Positions 35,427 to 43,585 of a stretch of 64,000 nt of DNA are shown here, in pieces; within the stretch, counting starts at the first letter, position 1; each line of letters begins with the position of its first letter. Origin of the DNA: Methylococcus mesophilus (GTDB taxonomy: Bacteria > Pseudomonadota > Gammaproteobacteria > Methylococcales > Methylococcaceae). The translations under genes were made by a program, and so were the position numbers. Location of the stretch: contig NZ_CP110921.1 of NCBI RefSeq assembly GCF_026247885.1, positions 1,116,001 through 1,180,000 of the forward strand. Reading direction: 5' to 3'. The notes under the pieces were generated by a model, which did not search any database, was not told the origin of the DNA, and worked only from the letters and a program-made list of their open reading frames with translations.

Positions 35427-38060
35427 ATGCCCCAGCTCGCTTCCAACCCCAGCGCTCAGAAACTCTCCGGATCCAGTTGCATCACCGTCTCGTTTCCCGC
35501 GCCCGGAACCATTGCAATCCACGGTCAGGAAATGTTCGGCAATCCGGATACACCAGTCTGCCGAGCTTTCTTACGGCGGGTATTCCTGGTACCGGAAATC
35601 CGGGGAGCGACGATCAAGGCAGCACCGGCCTGTTGCGCCGAACTGCATTTCGACACGAAGCGTCATGCTGCGAAAGAAGTGCTGTGGCGGGTGGCGGACT
35701 GCCTGGTGGAAGACGGCGCCGCTCCGGCGGAGGGCGAAGCCGCTCCGGTTATTGCGCCGATGATTACCGCGCGCGACCGTCACGGTGTCGTGCATTACCA
35801 TCGCTTCGGCAAGCGGGTCACCGGCTGGCAGGTCGTAAGCGACCACACCGGTTCGATCAGGCTGAAGAACCCCGTTCTGTACCGCAAGAATAATCTCTGC
35901 CAGGCCATCGAGCGGGAGCTGATGAGCATCCTGGGGGTCGACCGCTACAAGACGCACTCGCTGCGATGCACAGTACAGATCGACTACGATCCGCGCCGTC
36001 TGAGTCAGGCGAATCTCATCGAGATACTCGACAGTGCCCTGGAAACTGCAGAGCACCAGGAAGAACTCGACAAACTCGATCTCGACCTGACCATCTGCAC
36101 CCTGTCCATTCCCCTCGCGGCGACAGCCCAATTCGCGGTTCCCGCCCTGCTTCCGGTGTCCGCAGCGGTATTCGCCTACACCTCGATCCCCTGCTTCCAG
36201 GGAGCCTACGAACTCATCTTCAAGGAAAAGCGGATCGGCTGCGACTTCTTGGATTCGATCGTCGTGCTCGGCTGCCTGGGCACCTTGCAGATCCTGCCCG
36301 GCGCGGTGCTCGCCTGGTGCCTGTCGTTCGGCCGGCTGTTGGTCAAGAAGACCGAAGACAACTCCAAGAAGATGCTGCTGAACGCTTTCGGCAAACAGCC
36401 TCGTTATGTCTGGCTGGTCAAGGACGGCGTAGAGATCGAGGTGCCCATGGACAAGGTCGAGAAGGGCGACATCGTTGCCGTCCACACCGGCGATACCGTG
36501 CCGGTGGACGGCCACATCGTCGAAGGCATGGCGATGATCGACCAGCACGCGCTGACCGGCGAATCCACCCCCGCCGAAAAAGGTGTGGGGGACAGGGTCT
36601 TCGCCTCCACCATCATGGTGGCCGGCAAGATTTTCGTCTCGGTCGAGCAATCGGGCAGCGAAACGGCCTCCTCGAAGATCAGCCAGATATTGAACGATAC
36701 CGCGGGCTATAAGCTCTCCTCCCAGAACCGGGGAGAAAAGCTGGCGGATCAGGCAGCCGTTCCGACCCTGGTGGTGGGCGGCCTCGCGATGGCGGCCATC
36801 GGACCGGGCGGCGCAGTCGCCGCCCTGAACAGCGACCTCGGCACCGGCATCCGGATGGCGGCGCCGCTGGCCCTGTTGTCCTCCCTGGCCCTGTGTGCGC
36901 AAAAGGGCATCCTGGTCAAGGACGGCCGGGCGCTGGAACTCATGGGCAAGATCGACACCGTGTTGTTCGACAAGACCGGCACCCTGACACGCGAGTGCCC
37001 GGAGGTCGGCCGCGTCATCACGGCGAACGGCTTCGCCGAAAGCGAGGTGCTGATGTATGCCGCCGCCGCGGAACAGAAATTCCATCACCCCATCGCCCTG
37101 GCTATCCTGAACAAGGCGGAGGAATGGGGGATTGGGCTGCCGGCGACCGACGAAACCCAGTACAAGGTGGGCTATGGCATCGACGTCGGCGTGAACGGCC
37201 GGCGAATCCGGGTCGGCAGCCCCCGCTTCATGGAGATGGAGGGCATCGCGCTGACCCCGGAAATCAAGGAAGCGCTCGATGCCGCCCATCTCGAAGGCTA
37301 CACGATGGTGATGGTCGCGATCGGCGACCGGATGGGTGGGGCGCTGGAACTCCGGGCCGCGGTCCGCCCCGAAGTGAAGGAAATCGTCGCCGGCCTGCGC
37401 TCACGCGGCGTCAAGCATCTGGCCATCATTTCCGGCGACCATGAAGCACCCACGCGCAAACTGGCCGAGGAACTCGGCATGGACCGCTATTTCGCCCAGG
37501 TCTTGCCGGCAGACAAGGCCGATTACGTGGAAAAGCTGCAGCAGGAAGGCCGCATGGTCTGCTTCGTGGGCGACGGGATCAACGACTCGATCGCGCTGAA
37601 GAAGGCCAACGTGTCGATCTCGCTGCGGGGCGCCACCTCCATCGCCACGGATACCGCCCACATCGTGTTTCTCGAGCAGGGCCTGGGCAAGCTCTGCGAA
37701 CTGCGGGACATCTCCCGGGAGCTGGAGCGCAATATCGCGCGCAGTTGGGCTATGATCATCGCCCCCAACGTTGCCTGCGTCCTCGGCGTGTTCACCCTGG
37801 GCTTCGGCGTGGCAGCCTCCGTTTTCACCAATAACGTCGCGGCGCTCGCGGCGCTCGCCAACGGCCTGCTGCCCATGCGGAAGGTCGCCCTTCTGGAAGC
37901 CGAACGGCGCCATCAGATCGAACTCGAACTGAAGCGCGCGGGCTGTGCTAATGTAGATCGGTCTGGAATCCATGAAACCGCCACCGCAGCGGAAAGTGTC
38001 GACGCGACGGCGGAAATCGACGATGCCGACGACGGCAGACGGAGCGCGCTGGCGGCCTAG
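35427..38060 (+). CDS. P1B-like P-type ATPase lacking the CPC metal-site motif
   Basis: An 877-residue P-type ATPase. Residues about 115-215 form an HMA-like fold without a CxxC metal-binding pair (GSIRLKNPVL ... CTVQIDYDP). The catalytic core is complete: T377-G-E-S380 (actuator), D515-K-T-G-T (phosphorylation site), the His-Pro block HHPIALAI (nucleotide site), and G715-D-G-I-N-D720 (hinge). The helix that normally carries CPC reads L471-G-T473, followed by GIRMAAPLALLSS, so the usual metal-coordinating Cys pair is absent. The C-terminus is acidic and Ala-rich. It should pump an ion across the inner membrane with ATP, but the ion is unclear. It lies in one run with a degenerate homologue at 38957. 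ATG 35427 follows AGGA. Confidence 0.88.
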   Translation: MPQLASNPSAQKLSGSSCITVSFPAPGTIAIHGQEMFGNPDTPVCRAFLRRVFLVPEIRGATIKAAPACCAELHFDTKRHAAKEVLWRVADCLVEDGAAPAEGEAAPVIAPMITARDRHGVVHYHRFGKRVTGWQVVSDHTGSIRLKNPVLYRKNNLCQAIERELMSILGVDRYKTHSLRCTVQIDYDPRRLSQANLIEILDSALETAEHQEELDKLDLDLTICTLSIPLAATAQFAVPALLPVSAAVFAYTSIPCFQGAYELIFKEKRIGCDFLDSIVVLGCLGTLQILPGAVLAWCLSFGRLLVKKTEDNSKKMLLNAFGKQPRYVWLVKDGVEIEVPMDKVEKGDIVAVHTGDTVPVDGHIVEGMAMIDQHALTGESTPAEKGVGDRVFASTIMVAGKIFVSVEQSGSETASSKISQILNDTAGYKLSSQNRGEKLADQAAVPTLVVGGLAMAAIGPGGAVAALNSDLGTGIRMAAPLALLSSLALCAQKGILVKDGRALELMGKIDTVLFDKTGTLTRECPEVGRVITANGFAESEVLMYAAAAEQKFHHPIALAILNKAEEWGIGLPATDETQYKVGYGIDVGVNGRRIRVGSPRFMEMEGIALTPEIKEALDAAHLEGYTMVMVAIGDRMGGALELRAAVRPEVKEIVAGLRSRGVKHLAIISGDHEAPTRKLAEELGMDRYFAQVLPADKADYVEKLQQEGRMVCFVGDGINDSIALKKANVSISLRGATSIATDTAHIVFLEQGLGKLCELRDISRELERNIARSWAMIIAPNVACVLGVFTLGFGVAASVFTNNVAALAALANGLLPMRKVALLEAERRHQIELELKRAGCANVDRSGIHETATAAESVDATAEIDDADDGRRSALAA

Positions 38061-38153
38061 CGATCCGGTTCCGGCGCTCGTGCCGCCTCACCCATGCAGC
38101 GGCATCCGCGCTCTCGCTCTCATGCTTCGGAAATCTCCAACAGAGGATTGCCC

Positions 38154-38675
38154 ATGTCCGAACCAAACACACCCGCATCCCGCGGACGCAGAAGCAAACC
38201 GGTACACGCCGCGGCCTCGGAAAGCGCAGGCGGCCGGCCGGCTCCCAGATTTCGCATATTCATCGTGGATACCGGCTGGACCTCCCCCGCCGCTCAGGTG
38301 ATCCGGGACAATTTCGAGATGATCCGCTCATTCCAGGACGGCGACCCGCTCTACGTGCTTTCCCCGGAACAGTCCCGAGACATCGTCAAGCGGCATCCGC
38401 AGTTCATCGGAAAGGATCCTGTCCTCATCGTCCGCGACATGCATCGGTCCGGTCCGCGCGACGGCGGCGAATACCACGGATTCCATCTCAATCTGGGACT
38501 GATCCAAAAGCCCGTGCGGGCGCTGCACGCTCTGCAGGAATTCCTGCGCTTTCTGAACCTGCATCACGACAGCCCCAATATCGAGCGGGACATCAAGGAC
38601 AGGCTGCACAAAGACGGGTTCATCGGTACGATCGAGGTGATCCGCGAGGGTGCCAAGGACGCCATGGGCGCCTGA
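38154..38675 (+). CDS. Hypothetical protein between the two P-type ATPase homologues
   Basis: A 173-residue soluble protein without signal or membrane segments. The core RIFIVDTGWTSPAAQVIRDN is followed by YVLSPEQSRDIVKRHP and PVLIVRDMHRS, an alternating strand-helix pattern that suggests a small alpha/beta domain. I do not recognise a family. AGAGGA lies six bases before the ATG. Its fixed place between an active and a degenerate pump suggests a cytoplasmic subunit or assembly factor, which is inference. Confidence 0.7.
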   Translation: MSEPNTPASRGRRSKPVHAAASESAGGRPAPRFRIFIVDTGWTSPAAQVIRDNFEMIRSFQDGDPLYVLSPEQSRDIVKRHPQFIGKDPVLIVRDMHRSGPRDGGEYHGFHLNLGLIQKPVRALHALQEFLRFLNLHHDSPNIERDIKDRLHKDGFIGTIEVIREGAKDAMGA

Positions 38676-38726
38676 CGGAAACGTTCGACCCGCATTTTCA
38701 CTACACCGAAACCGGAGGATAGACGC

Positions 38727-38918
38727 ATGGAACAGGTGACGAACGCACTGACCACCGCCCTGGCGGCCGTTTTTCTATCGGCCATGATCATCGAAGTCCG
38801 GCGCCGCCAGAAGCAGTTGCAGGAGCTATACAACGTCCTCGATGAGCAGGATAAGCAGATCGTCGTGGAACTCGACCGCATGGTCGAGCTCGGCGAAATC
38901 GAGCCCTACGCCGATTAG
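38727..38918 (+). CDS. Small single-helix membrane protein (63 residues)
   Basis: Residues 6-22 (NALTTALAAVFLSAMII) form one membrane helix. After basic EVRRRQKQ comes an amphipathic acidic tail (LDEQDKQIVVELDRMVELG). GGAGG precedes the ATG. The size and layout resemble small subunits or scaffolds that sit with membrane pumps. It lies between the two P-type ATPase homologues, 38 bases before the second. Confidence 0.72.
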   Translation: MEQVTNALTTALAAVFLSAMIIEVRRRQKQLQELYNVLDEQDKQIVVELDRMVELGEIEPYAD

Positions 38919-38956
38919 CCGCATCTCAAACCAACAGCCCGACAAAAGACTGGTGT

Positions 38957-41317
38957 ATGGCCGATAGCATCACGTTCGGTTCCAACTGGCTGCGCATCGA
39001 GGACGACTCGGTCTTTGGCCCCGGCCGCGCAAGGATTGCCCGCCGTTTTGCCCGGCAGGTCCTGGCCCTCCCGGAAGTCGAATCACTCGACCTGGCGCCG
39101 TCCCAAGGCAGGGCGCTCATAAGGCACCGCACCGCGAAAGGCGACCTTAGCGCATTCCGCCAACGTCTGGCCGCCGCCGTGGGCCCCGATAACGAAGGAC
39201 TGGACGACCGCGATTTGCCGCATTGGCCGGTGGATTCCTCGCTGACGCTGCATCGGCACGAGGGCTTGATTTCGCTGTTCCGGATCGAAGCTGTCGATGA
39301 CGGCTGGCTGGAATTGCGTCATCCCCGCCTGAAGGGAAATTCCCGGCTCCTCCGAAACATCGAAACCGGGCTGGGCGCACTCGATGCCGTCAGGCGGGTC
39401 TCCGGCAACGCCGCTTCCGGATCCATCCGGATACGTTATGACGCCGAGTCGGCAGAACCGTTGATCCTTGCGCGCTTGGCCGAGGGGCTGCTGACGGGTC
39501 AAGTGGCATCGCGTGTTCCCGAACCCGCGACAGTGGACTTCCGGGTCGCCAATGCCGGCATCGGACTCGGCGCCGTTGGGGAATTGATGCTGCCGCTTGC
39601 GACGCCGGTCGCGGCGGGCCTGCTGGTCGCGAGCAATCTCAAGGTCTTGCAGGATGCGGGCAAGCAGATCGGCCGCGGAAAACTGGGCGTGCCGGTGTTT
39701 CACACCGCCCTGCTCGCCTGCTCGATCGCCACCGGCCAGGTTCTCGCCTACGCCCTGACCGAATGGTCTCTGCGCTACTGGCAGCGGAACTGGCGGAAAA
39801 ATCTGGCATGGGAAACCCATGCGCTCCTCGAGGACACCCTGCCACTTCCGGCACAGACCGTCCTGCTGGATACCGATGGAAGCGAGTCTCTGATCGCCGT
39901 GGCCGATTTGCGCGCCGGCGACCGCGTCAAAGTCCCGGCATCGGAAGCCATCCCGGTCGACGGGGTCATCGTCGCCGGCCAGGCCCTTGTCCAGGAAACC
40001 AGCCTCCGCGGAAGCCGGGGCCTGGTGCGGAAAATCCCCGGCGACGAAGTCTTCGCCGGAACCGTCGTCATCAACGGCTCCCTGGAAATCGAAACCGTCC
40101 GCACCGGACCGGACACACGGGCGGCCGGGCTTACGAGATCCGTTCTCGAAACCGCCACACTGATACCCTCCGACCGGGCCATGCGGCGCGAAGCCGAAGA
40201 CTTGGCGGAACGGACGGTGCTCCCCACGTTGGCCACCGCCGGCGTCGGCTGGGCCGCGGGCGACCTGATCACGGTCGGTGCCATCCTGCACCAGGACTGG
40301 GTCAGCGGACCCGGTATGGCTCTGCCGATGCAGGCACTCCGGGACATGCGCCTGGCCCTGCACAGCGGTGCCCTGCTCAAATCGGCTTCGGCCCTCGCCC
40401 GCCTGAAGGACAGCGACTTCCTGGTGATCGACGGCGATCTGCCCGGCCTTCTCAGTCCGCAACTCGAACTGACCGAAGTGGCCAGCCAACTACCGGACAC
40501 TGACACGATCCTGCGGCATGCCGCTGGCGCCGGACTCTTCCTCGGCGACGAGCGCGCGGAGGCGTTGGCCCAAACCTGCCTCCAGCGTGGGCTGGTCGTC
40601 CGCGAGCCGGAACTGCTGTCCCTGGAGGCCAATGCGGTGGAGGTGCGGATCGGCCGCCATACCGTCAGCCTGGTCGGCGATCCCAGCCGTTCCACGACGG
40701 CTCCGGCGCCATTGCTGATGCGCATTGACGGCGCCGACGTCGCCGAGCTGCGGTTCGCTTACTCACCCCTGCCTCGCGCGGCCCATACTCTCGCCCGTCT
40801 CCACGCGCTCGGCATGCAGCAGATATTCGTCGTCTCGTCCCGTCCCGACGCTGAAGCCGCCGAACTCGCGCGGCGCCTCGGCGCCGATCTTTCCGGCGGC
40901 GGACTGAACGCGGAGCAGAAGATCCGCTTTCTCCAGGGGCTGAAAAAACGGGGCGTGCGCGCCGCGCTGATCGGCGACTTCGGCAGGGATCCGGATGCTG
41001 CGGGCGAAGCCCATGTCGCCGTCGCGTTCGGAAGCCGGGCAGCTGACGGCGGCCCCTGCGACATCGCGATCCTGGGCGAGTCGCTCGATCCCCTCGTCGA
41101 TTTGATGGAGCTGGCCCGTGGCCACGACGCCAACGTCGTTTCGGCCTGCCGCATGGCGGCGATCCCGAATCTGCTGTGCATCGCCGGCGCCTTCGCCGGC
41201 CTGCTCAACGGCATCACTTCCGGAATCATCGCCAACATCGGCGTCATGAACGTCGACCGCCGCATGCGGCGAGACCTGCAGGCGGCAAGAACCCGCCGCG
41301 TTCCGGTTCTGCGCTGA
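38957..41317 (+). CDS. Degenerate P-type ATPase homologue (predicted inactive)
   Basis: A 786-residue protein that aligns along its whole length with P1B-type ATPases and with the neighbour at 35427, but the catalytic motifs are lost. The phosphorylation site DKTGTLT reads D492-G-D-L-P-G (the Asp remains, Lys-Thr-Gly-Thr is gone). TGES reads R351-G-S-R354. GDGxND reads G673-D-F-G-R-D678. The N-terminal HMA-like domain (about 105-180) also lacks CxxC. The reading frame is intact over 2.3 kb, so selection has kept it as a non-pumping protein, probably a subunit or regulator of the active pump. The ATG has no strong ribosome site. Confidence 0.85.
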   Translation: MADSITFGSNWLRIEDDSVFGPGRARIARRFARQVLALPEVESLDLAPSQGRALIRHRTAKGDLSAFRQRLAAAVGPDNEGLDDRDLPHWPVDSSLTLHRHEGLISLFRIEAVDDGWLELRHPRLKGNSRLLRNIETGLGALDAVRRVSGNAASGSIRIRYDAESAEPLILARLAEGLLTGQVASRVPEPATVDFRVANAGIGLGAVGELMLPLATPVAAGLLVASNLKVLQDAGKQIGRGKLGVPVFHTALLACSIATGQVLAYALTEWSLRYWQRNWRKNLAWETHALLEDTLPLPAQTVLLDTDGSESLIAVADLRAGDRVKVPASEAIPVDGVIVAGQALVQETSLRGSRGLVRKIPGDEVFAGTVVINGSLEIETVRTGPDTRAAGLTRSVLETATLIPSDRAMRREAEDLAERTVLPTLATAGVGWAAGDLITVGAILHQDWVSGPGMALPMQALRDMRLALHSGALLKSASALARLKDSDFLVIDGDLPGLLSPQLELTEVASQLPDTDTILRHAAGAGLFLGDERAEALAQTCLQRGLVVREPELLSLEANAVEVRIGRHTVSLVGDPSRSTTAPAPLLMRIDGADVAELRFAYSPLPRAAHTLARLHALGMQQIFVVSSRPDAEAAELARRLGADLSGGGLNAEQKIRFLQGLKKRGVRAALIGDFGRDPDAAGEAHVAVAFGSRAADGGPCDIAILGESLDPLVDLMELARGHDANVVSACRMAAIPNLLCIAGAFAGLLNGITSGIIANIGVMNVDRRMRRDLQAARTRRVPVLR

Positions 41318-41375
41318 CCCGTTTTTCGGCGGGGGAAGCAGGCCGCCTCCTCCCCGCCCCGTCTTGCGGACACGC

Positions 41376-42164
41376 ATGAAACACCTCATCCCAGCCGAAC
41401 CGCCGAGCCATTACGAGGCGGAACAGATCCGGGCCATCGCCGCCTGGAAACGGCGCAAGCCTCATCTGGCGAGCCCGCTCCTGAACCGCGCGCAACGGCC
41501 GCTGGTCCGGCTGAGCCGGAAGATCGTACCCGCCCCCGCCTCGCGATTCGCACTCGACGCCCTCAACGGAGTCGCCGAACAACTGGTACGGGACGATTGG
41601 ATCCTGCGCCACAGCGGATTCCGCAGCCTGGAAGAAATCGGCGCGCAATCGCTGGAATTCAGCGACCGCCTGGCCGACAAGGTCATCGAAGAAGGACTCA
41701 AGCTCGCCACCGGGGTGGGAGCGGTGACCGGCACCGGCAGCCTGGGTACCGTCGTGGTGGGCGTTCCGGCATTGCTGGGCGTGGCCCTGCGCCTGATCCA
41801 CCGCGTATCCCAGGCTTACGGCTATTCCACGGAGTGTACGGGCGACCGCAGCTTCATGCTGCACATCCTGGCGCTGTCCACCGCCAGCACATCCGAGGAA
41901 CAGTCGCGCGCCATGGAGAACTATCATTGGCAGCTCGAGCATCACCTCGTCGGCGACGCCGTGAACGATGCGGCGCTGGCAGTGCTGCAGCGGATCGTGC
42001 TCGGCCGCAAGCTCGCATCGTTCGTTCCCGGCCTGTCCGTTGTGCTCAATGCCTACGCCAATCGGTCCTTCAGCCGGCGCGCCGGCCTCGCCGCCAAACG
42101 CGTTTACCAGGAACGCTGGCTGCTCGATCACGGCAGGATCCCAGGCTGGATCGTGCCTGCGTGA
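41376..42164 (+). CDS. EcsC-family protein
   Basis: A 262-residue protein from MKHLIPAE. The EcsC domain covers roughly residues 40-240, with the hydrophobic Gly-rich stretch GAVTGTGSLGTVVVGVPALL followed by VALRLIHRVSQAYGYSTE, which is the family signature. EcsC-type proteins are associated with membranes and ABC or other transporters, with unclear biochemical role. A TTG in frame at 41364 is possible but ATG 41376 fits better. It follows the degenerate ATPase by 58 bases. Confidence 0.82.
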   Translation: MKHLIPAEPPSHYEAEQIRAIAAWKRRKPHLASPLLNRAQRPLVRLSRKIVPAPASRFALDALNGVAEQLVRDDWILRHSGFRSLEEIGAQSLEFSDRLADKVIEEGLKLATGVGAVTGTGSLGTVVVGVPALLGVALRLIHRVSQAYGYSTECTGDRSFMLHILALSTASTSEEQSRAMENYHWQLEHHLVGDAVNDAALAVLQRIVLGRKLASFVPGLSVVLNAYANRSFSRRAGLAAKRVYQERWLLDHGRIPGWIVPA

Positions 42165-42224
42165 GTCCGGGTTGAGCGGTGCCGGCTGCGGAATGTAACA
42201 TGCTGGGCTCAACCTTCAAGCCGT

Positions 42225-42644
42225 ATGAACATGACCGAAACTCCCCACTCCGGACGCAAATCCCCAAGGCCGCGTAGCAAGCCTGGCGCCGCCCCGGCCC
42301 CATCCGAACCCCGCGGACGGGAGGCGGGCGAGGCGTCCCTCGAAAAGAGCCTCGAGACGCTGGATGCCCTCGCCATCGAACAGAAAACCGAACAGCGGAT
42401 ACGCCGCATGCCGCATGATGTGGCCTGGCTGCTGATCACCGCCGGCGTCGTCGGGCTGGTCACGCCAGGCGTGCTGGGCCTGCCTTTCCTCGCCATGGGC
42501 GGATTGGTATTGTGGCCCGGCAGCAGCACGCGCCTCGAACATTGGCTTAACGGGCGGCCGCCGCGGCTGCTGAAAGGCAGCATGAAACAGATAGGCCGTT
42601 TTCTCGACGACCTGGAACGACGCTACCCGCCATCCGCCCGCTAA
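42225..42644 (+). CDS. Small two-helix membrane protein ending the ATPase run
   Basis: A 139-residue protein. Residues 1-60 are charged and Pro-rich. Two adjoining hydrophobic segments (VAWLLITAGVVGLVTPGVLG and FLAMGGLVLWPG, about 66-99) follow, and the C-terminus reads GRFLDDLERRYP. A similar layout occurs in small membrane proteins of other Proteobacteria, but I know no function. ATG 42225 and ATG 42231 are both possible. It is followed by rlmJ, which I take as a separate unit. Confidence 0.72.
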   Translation: MNMTETPHSGRKSPRPRSKPGAAPAPSEPRGREAGEASLEKSLETLDALAIEQKTEQRIRRMPHDVAWLLITAGVVGLVTPGVLGLPFLAMGGLVLWPGSSTRLEHWLNGRPPRLLKGSMKQIGRFLDDLERRYPPSAR

Positions 42645-42693
42645 CCTTCCCTGCCCCGGAGTTTCCGGGTCCGGTTCACCTTCGAATCGACCG

Positions 42694-43542
42694 ATGCTGA
42701 GCTACCGTCACGGCTTTCATGCCGGCAATTTTGCCGACGTCCTCAAGCATGTCGTGCTGACGCAGACCGTCCGTTCGCTGCTGCGCAAATCGGCGCCGTT
42801 CTTTTTCCTCGATACCCATGCCGGAGGCGGCCGTTACGACCTGGAGTCGGCCATGGCGAAGCAGAACCGGGAGCACCGGAGCGGAATCGAACGCTTGTGG
42901 AAGCTGCCCTCGGCTCCGCCCGAGCTGGAGGACTACCTCGCCGCGGTGCGGGCGCTCAATCCCGGCGGCAGACTGCGGCTTTATCCGGGATCGCCGCTCA
43001 TCGTCCGGCATTTTCTTCGCGGCGGAGACCGGATGGCCCTGTGCGAGCTGCACGGCACGGAAGTCCAGTCGCTGCGTTCCGTCTTCGCCGGCGAACGCCG
43101 GATCACGGTCAACCAGATCGACGGTTACCAGGGCCTCAAAGCCTTTTTGCCTCCCCCCGAGCGGCGCGGCCTGGTGCTTTGCGATCCGCCGTTCGAGCTG
43201 CGCAACGAGCGCGAGCGGATGGTGGAAGCCGCGGCGGCCGCCTGGAAACGCTGGCCCACCGGCATGTTCGCCTACTGGTACCCGATCCAGGACCGCCGTA
43301 CAGCCGACTGGTTGCGCCGGAAATTCCGCCAGACCGGAATCGGCCGGTTGCTTGCGATGGAGCTGTCGGTGCTGCCGGAGACCGGCGAAAAGGGGATGAG
43401 CGGCAGCGGCATGATCGTAGTCAACCCGCCGTGGCGTCTGGATGAGCAGATGAAGACCCTCCTACCCTGGCTGCACGCAACCCTGAGCCCCCAAGGGGAA
43501 GGCGGCTGGCGTCTGGAGTGGCTGGCGGGCGAACCGGACTAA
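42694..43542 (+). CDS. rlmJ: 23S rRNA (adenine-2030-N6)-methyltransferase
   Basis: A 282-residue RNA methyltransferase. The N-terminus MLSYRHGFHAGNFADVLKH is the RlmJ signature, followed by FFFLDTHAGGGRYDL (SAM motif I). The catalytic N6-adenine motif is LVLCDPPFELRNE. The C-terminal SGMIVVNPPWRLDEQM matches too. It makes m6A2030 in 23S rRNA. The length is as expected (about 280). It is convergent with ndh, 43 bases apart. Confidence 0.94.
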   Translation: MLSYRHGFHAGNFADVLKHVVLTQTVRSLLRKSAPFFFLDTHAGGGRYDLESAMAKQNREHRSGIERLWKLPSAPPELEDYLAAVRALNPGGRLRLYPGSPLIVRHFLRGGDRMALCELHGTEVQSLRSVFAGERRITVNQIDGYQGLKAFLPPPERRGLVLCDPPFELRNERERMVEAAAAAWKRWPTGMFAYWYPIQDRRTADWLRRKFRQTGIGRLLAMELSVLPETGEKGMSGSGMIVVNPPWRLDEQMKTLLPWLHATLSPQGEGGWRLEWLAGEPD

Positions 43543-43585
43543 CGAGGCGCGGAAGCGGACCGTCGAACCCGCCTCCGCCTCCGGC

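Noticed and set aside
35571-37289. A 572-codon minus-strand frame
   Set aside because: Antisense to the P-type ATPase; no motif.
42655-42669. Short hairpin CCCGGA/TCCGGG after the 139-residue gene
   Set aside because: Six-base stem with a 3-base loop and no T-run; not enough to call a terminator.
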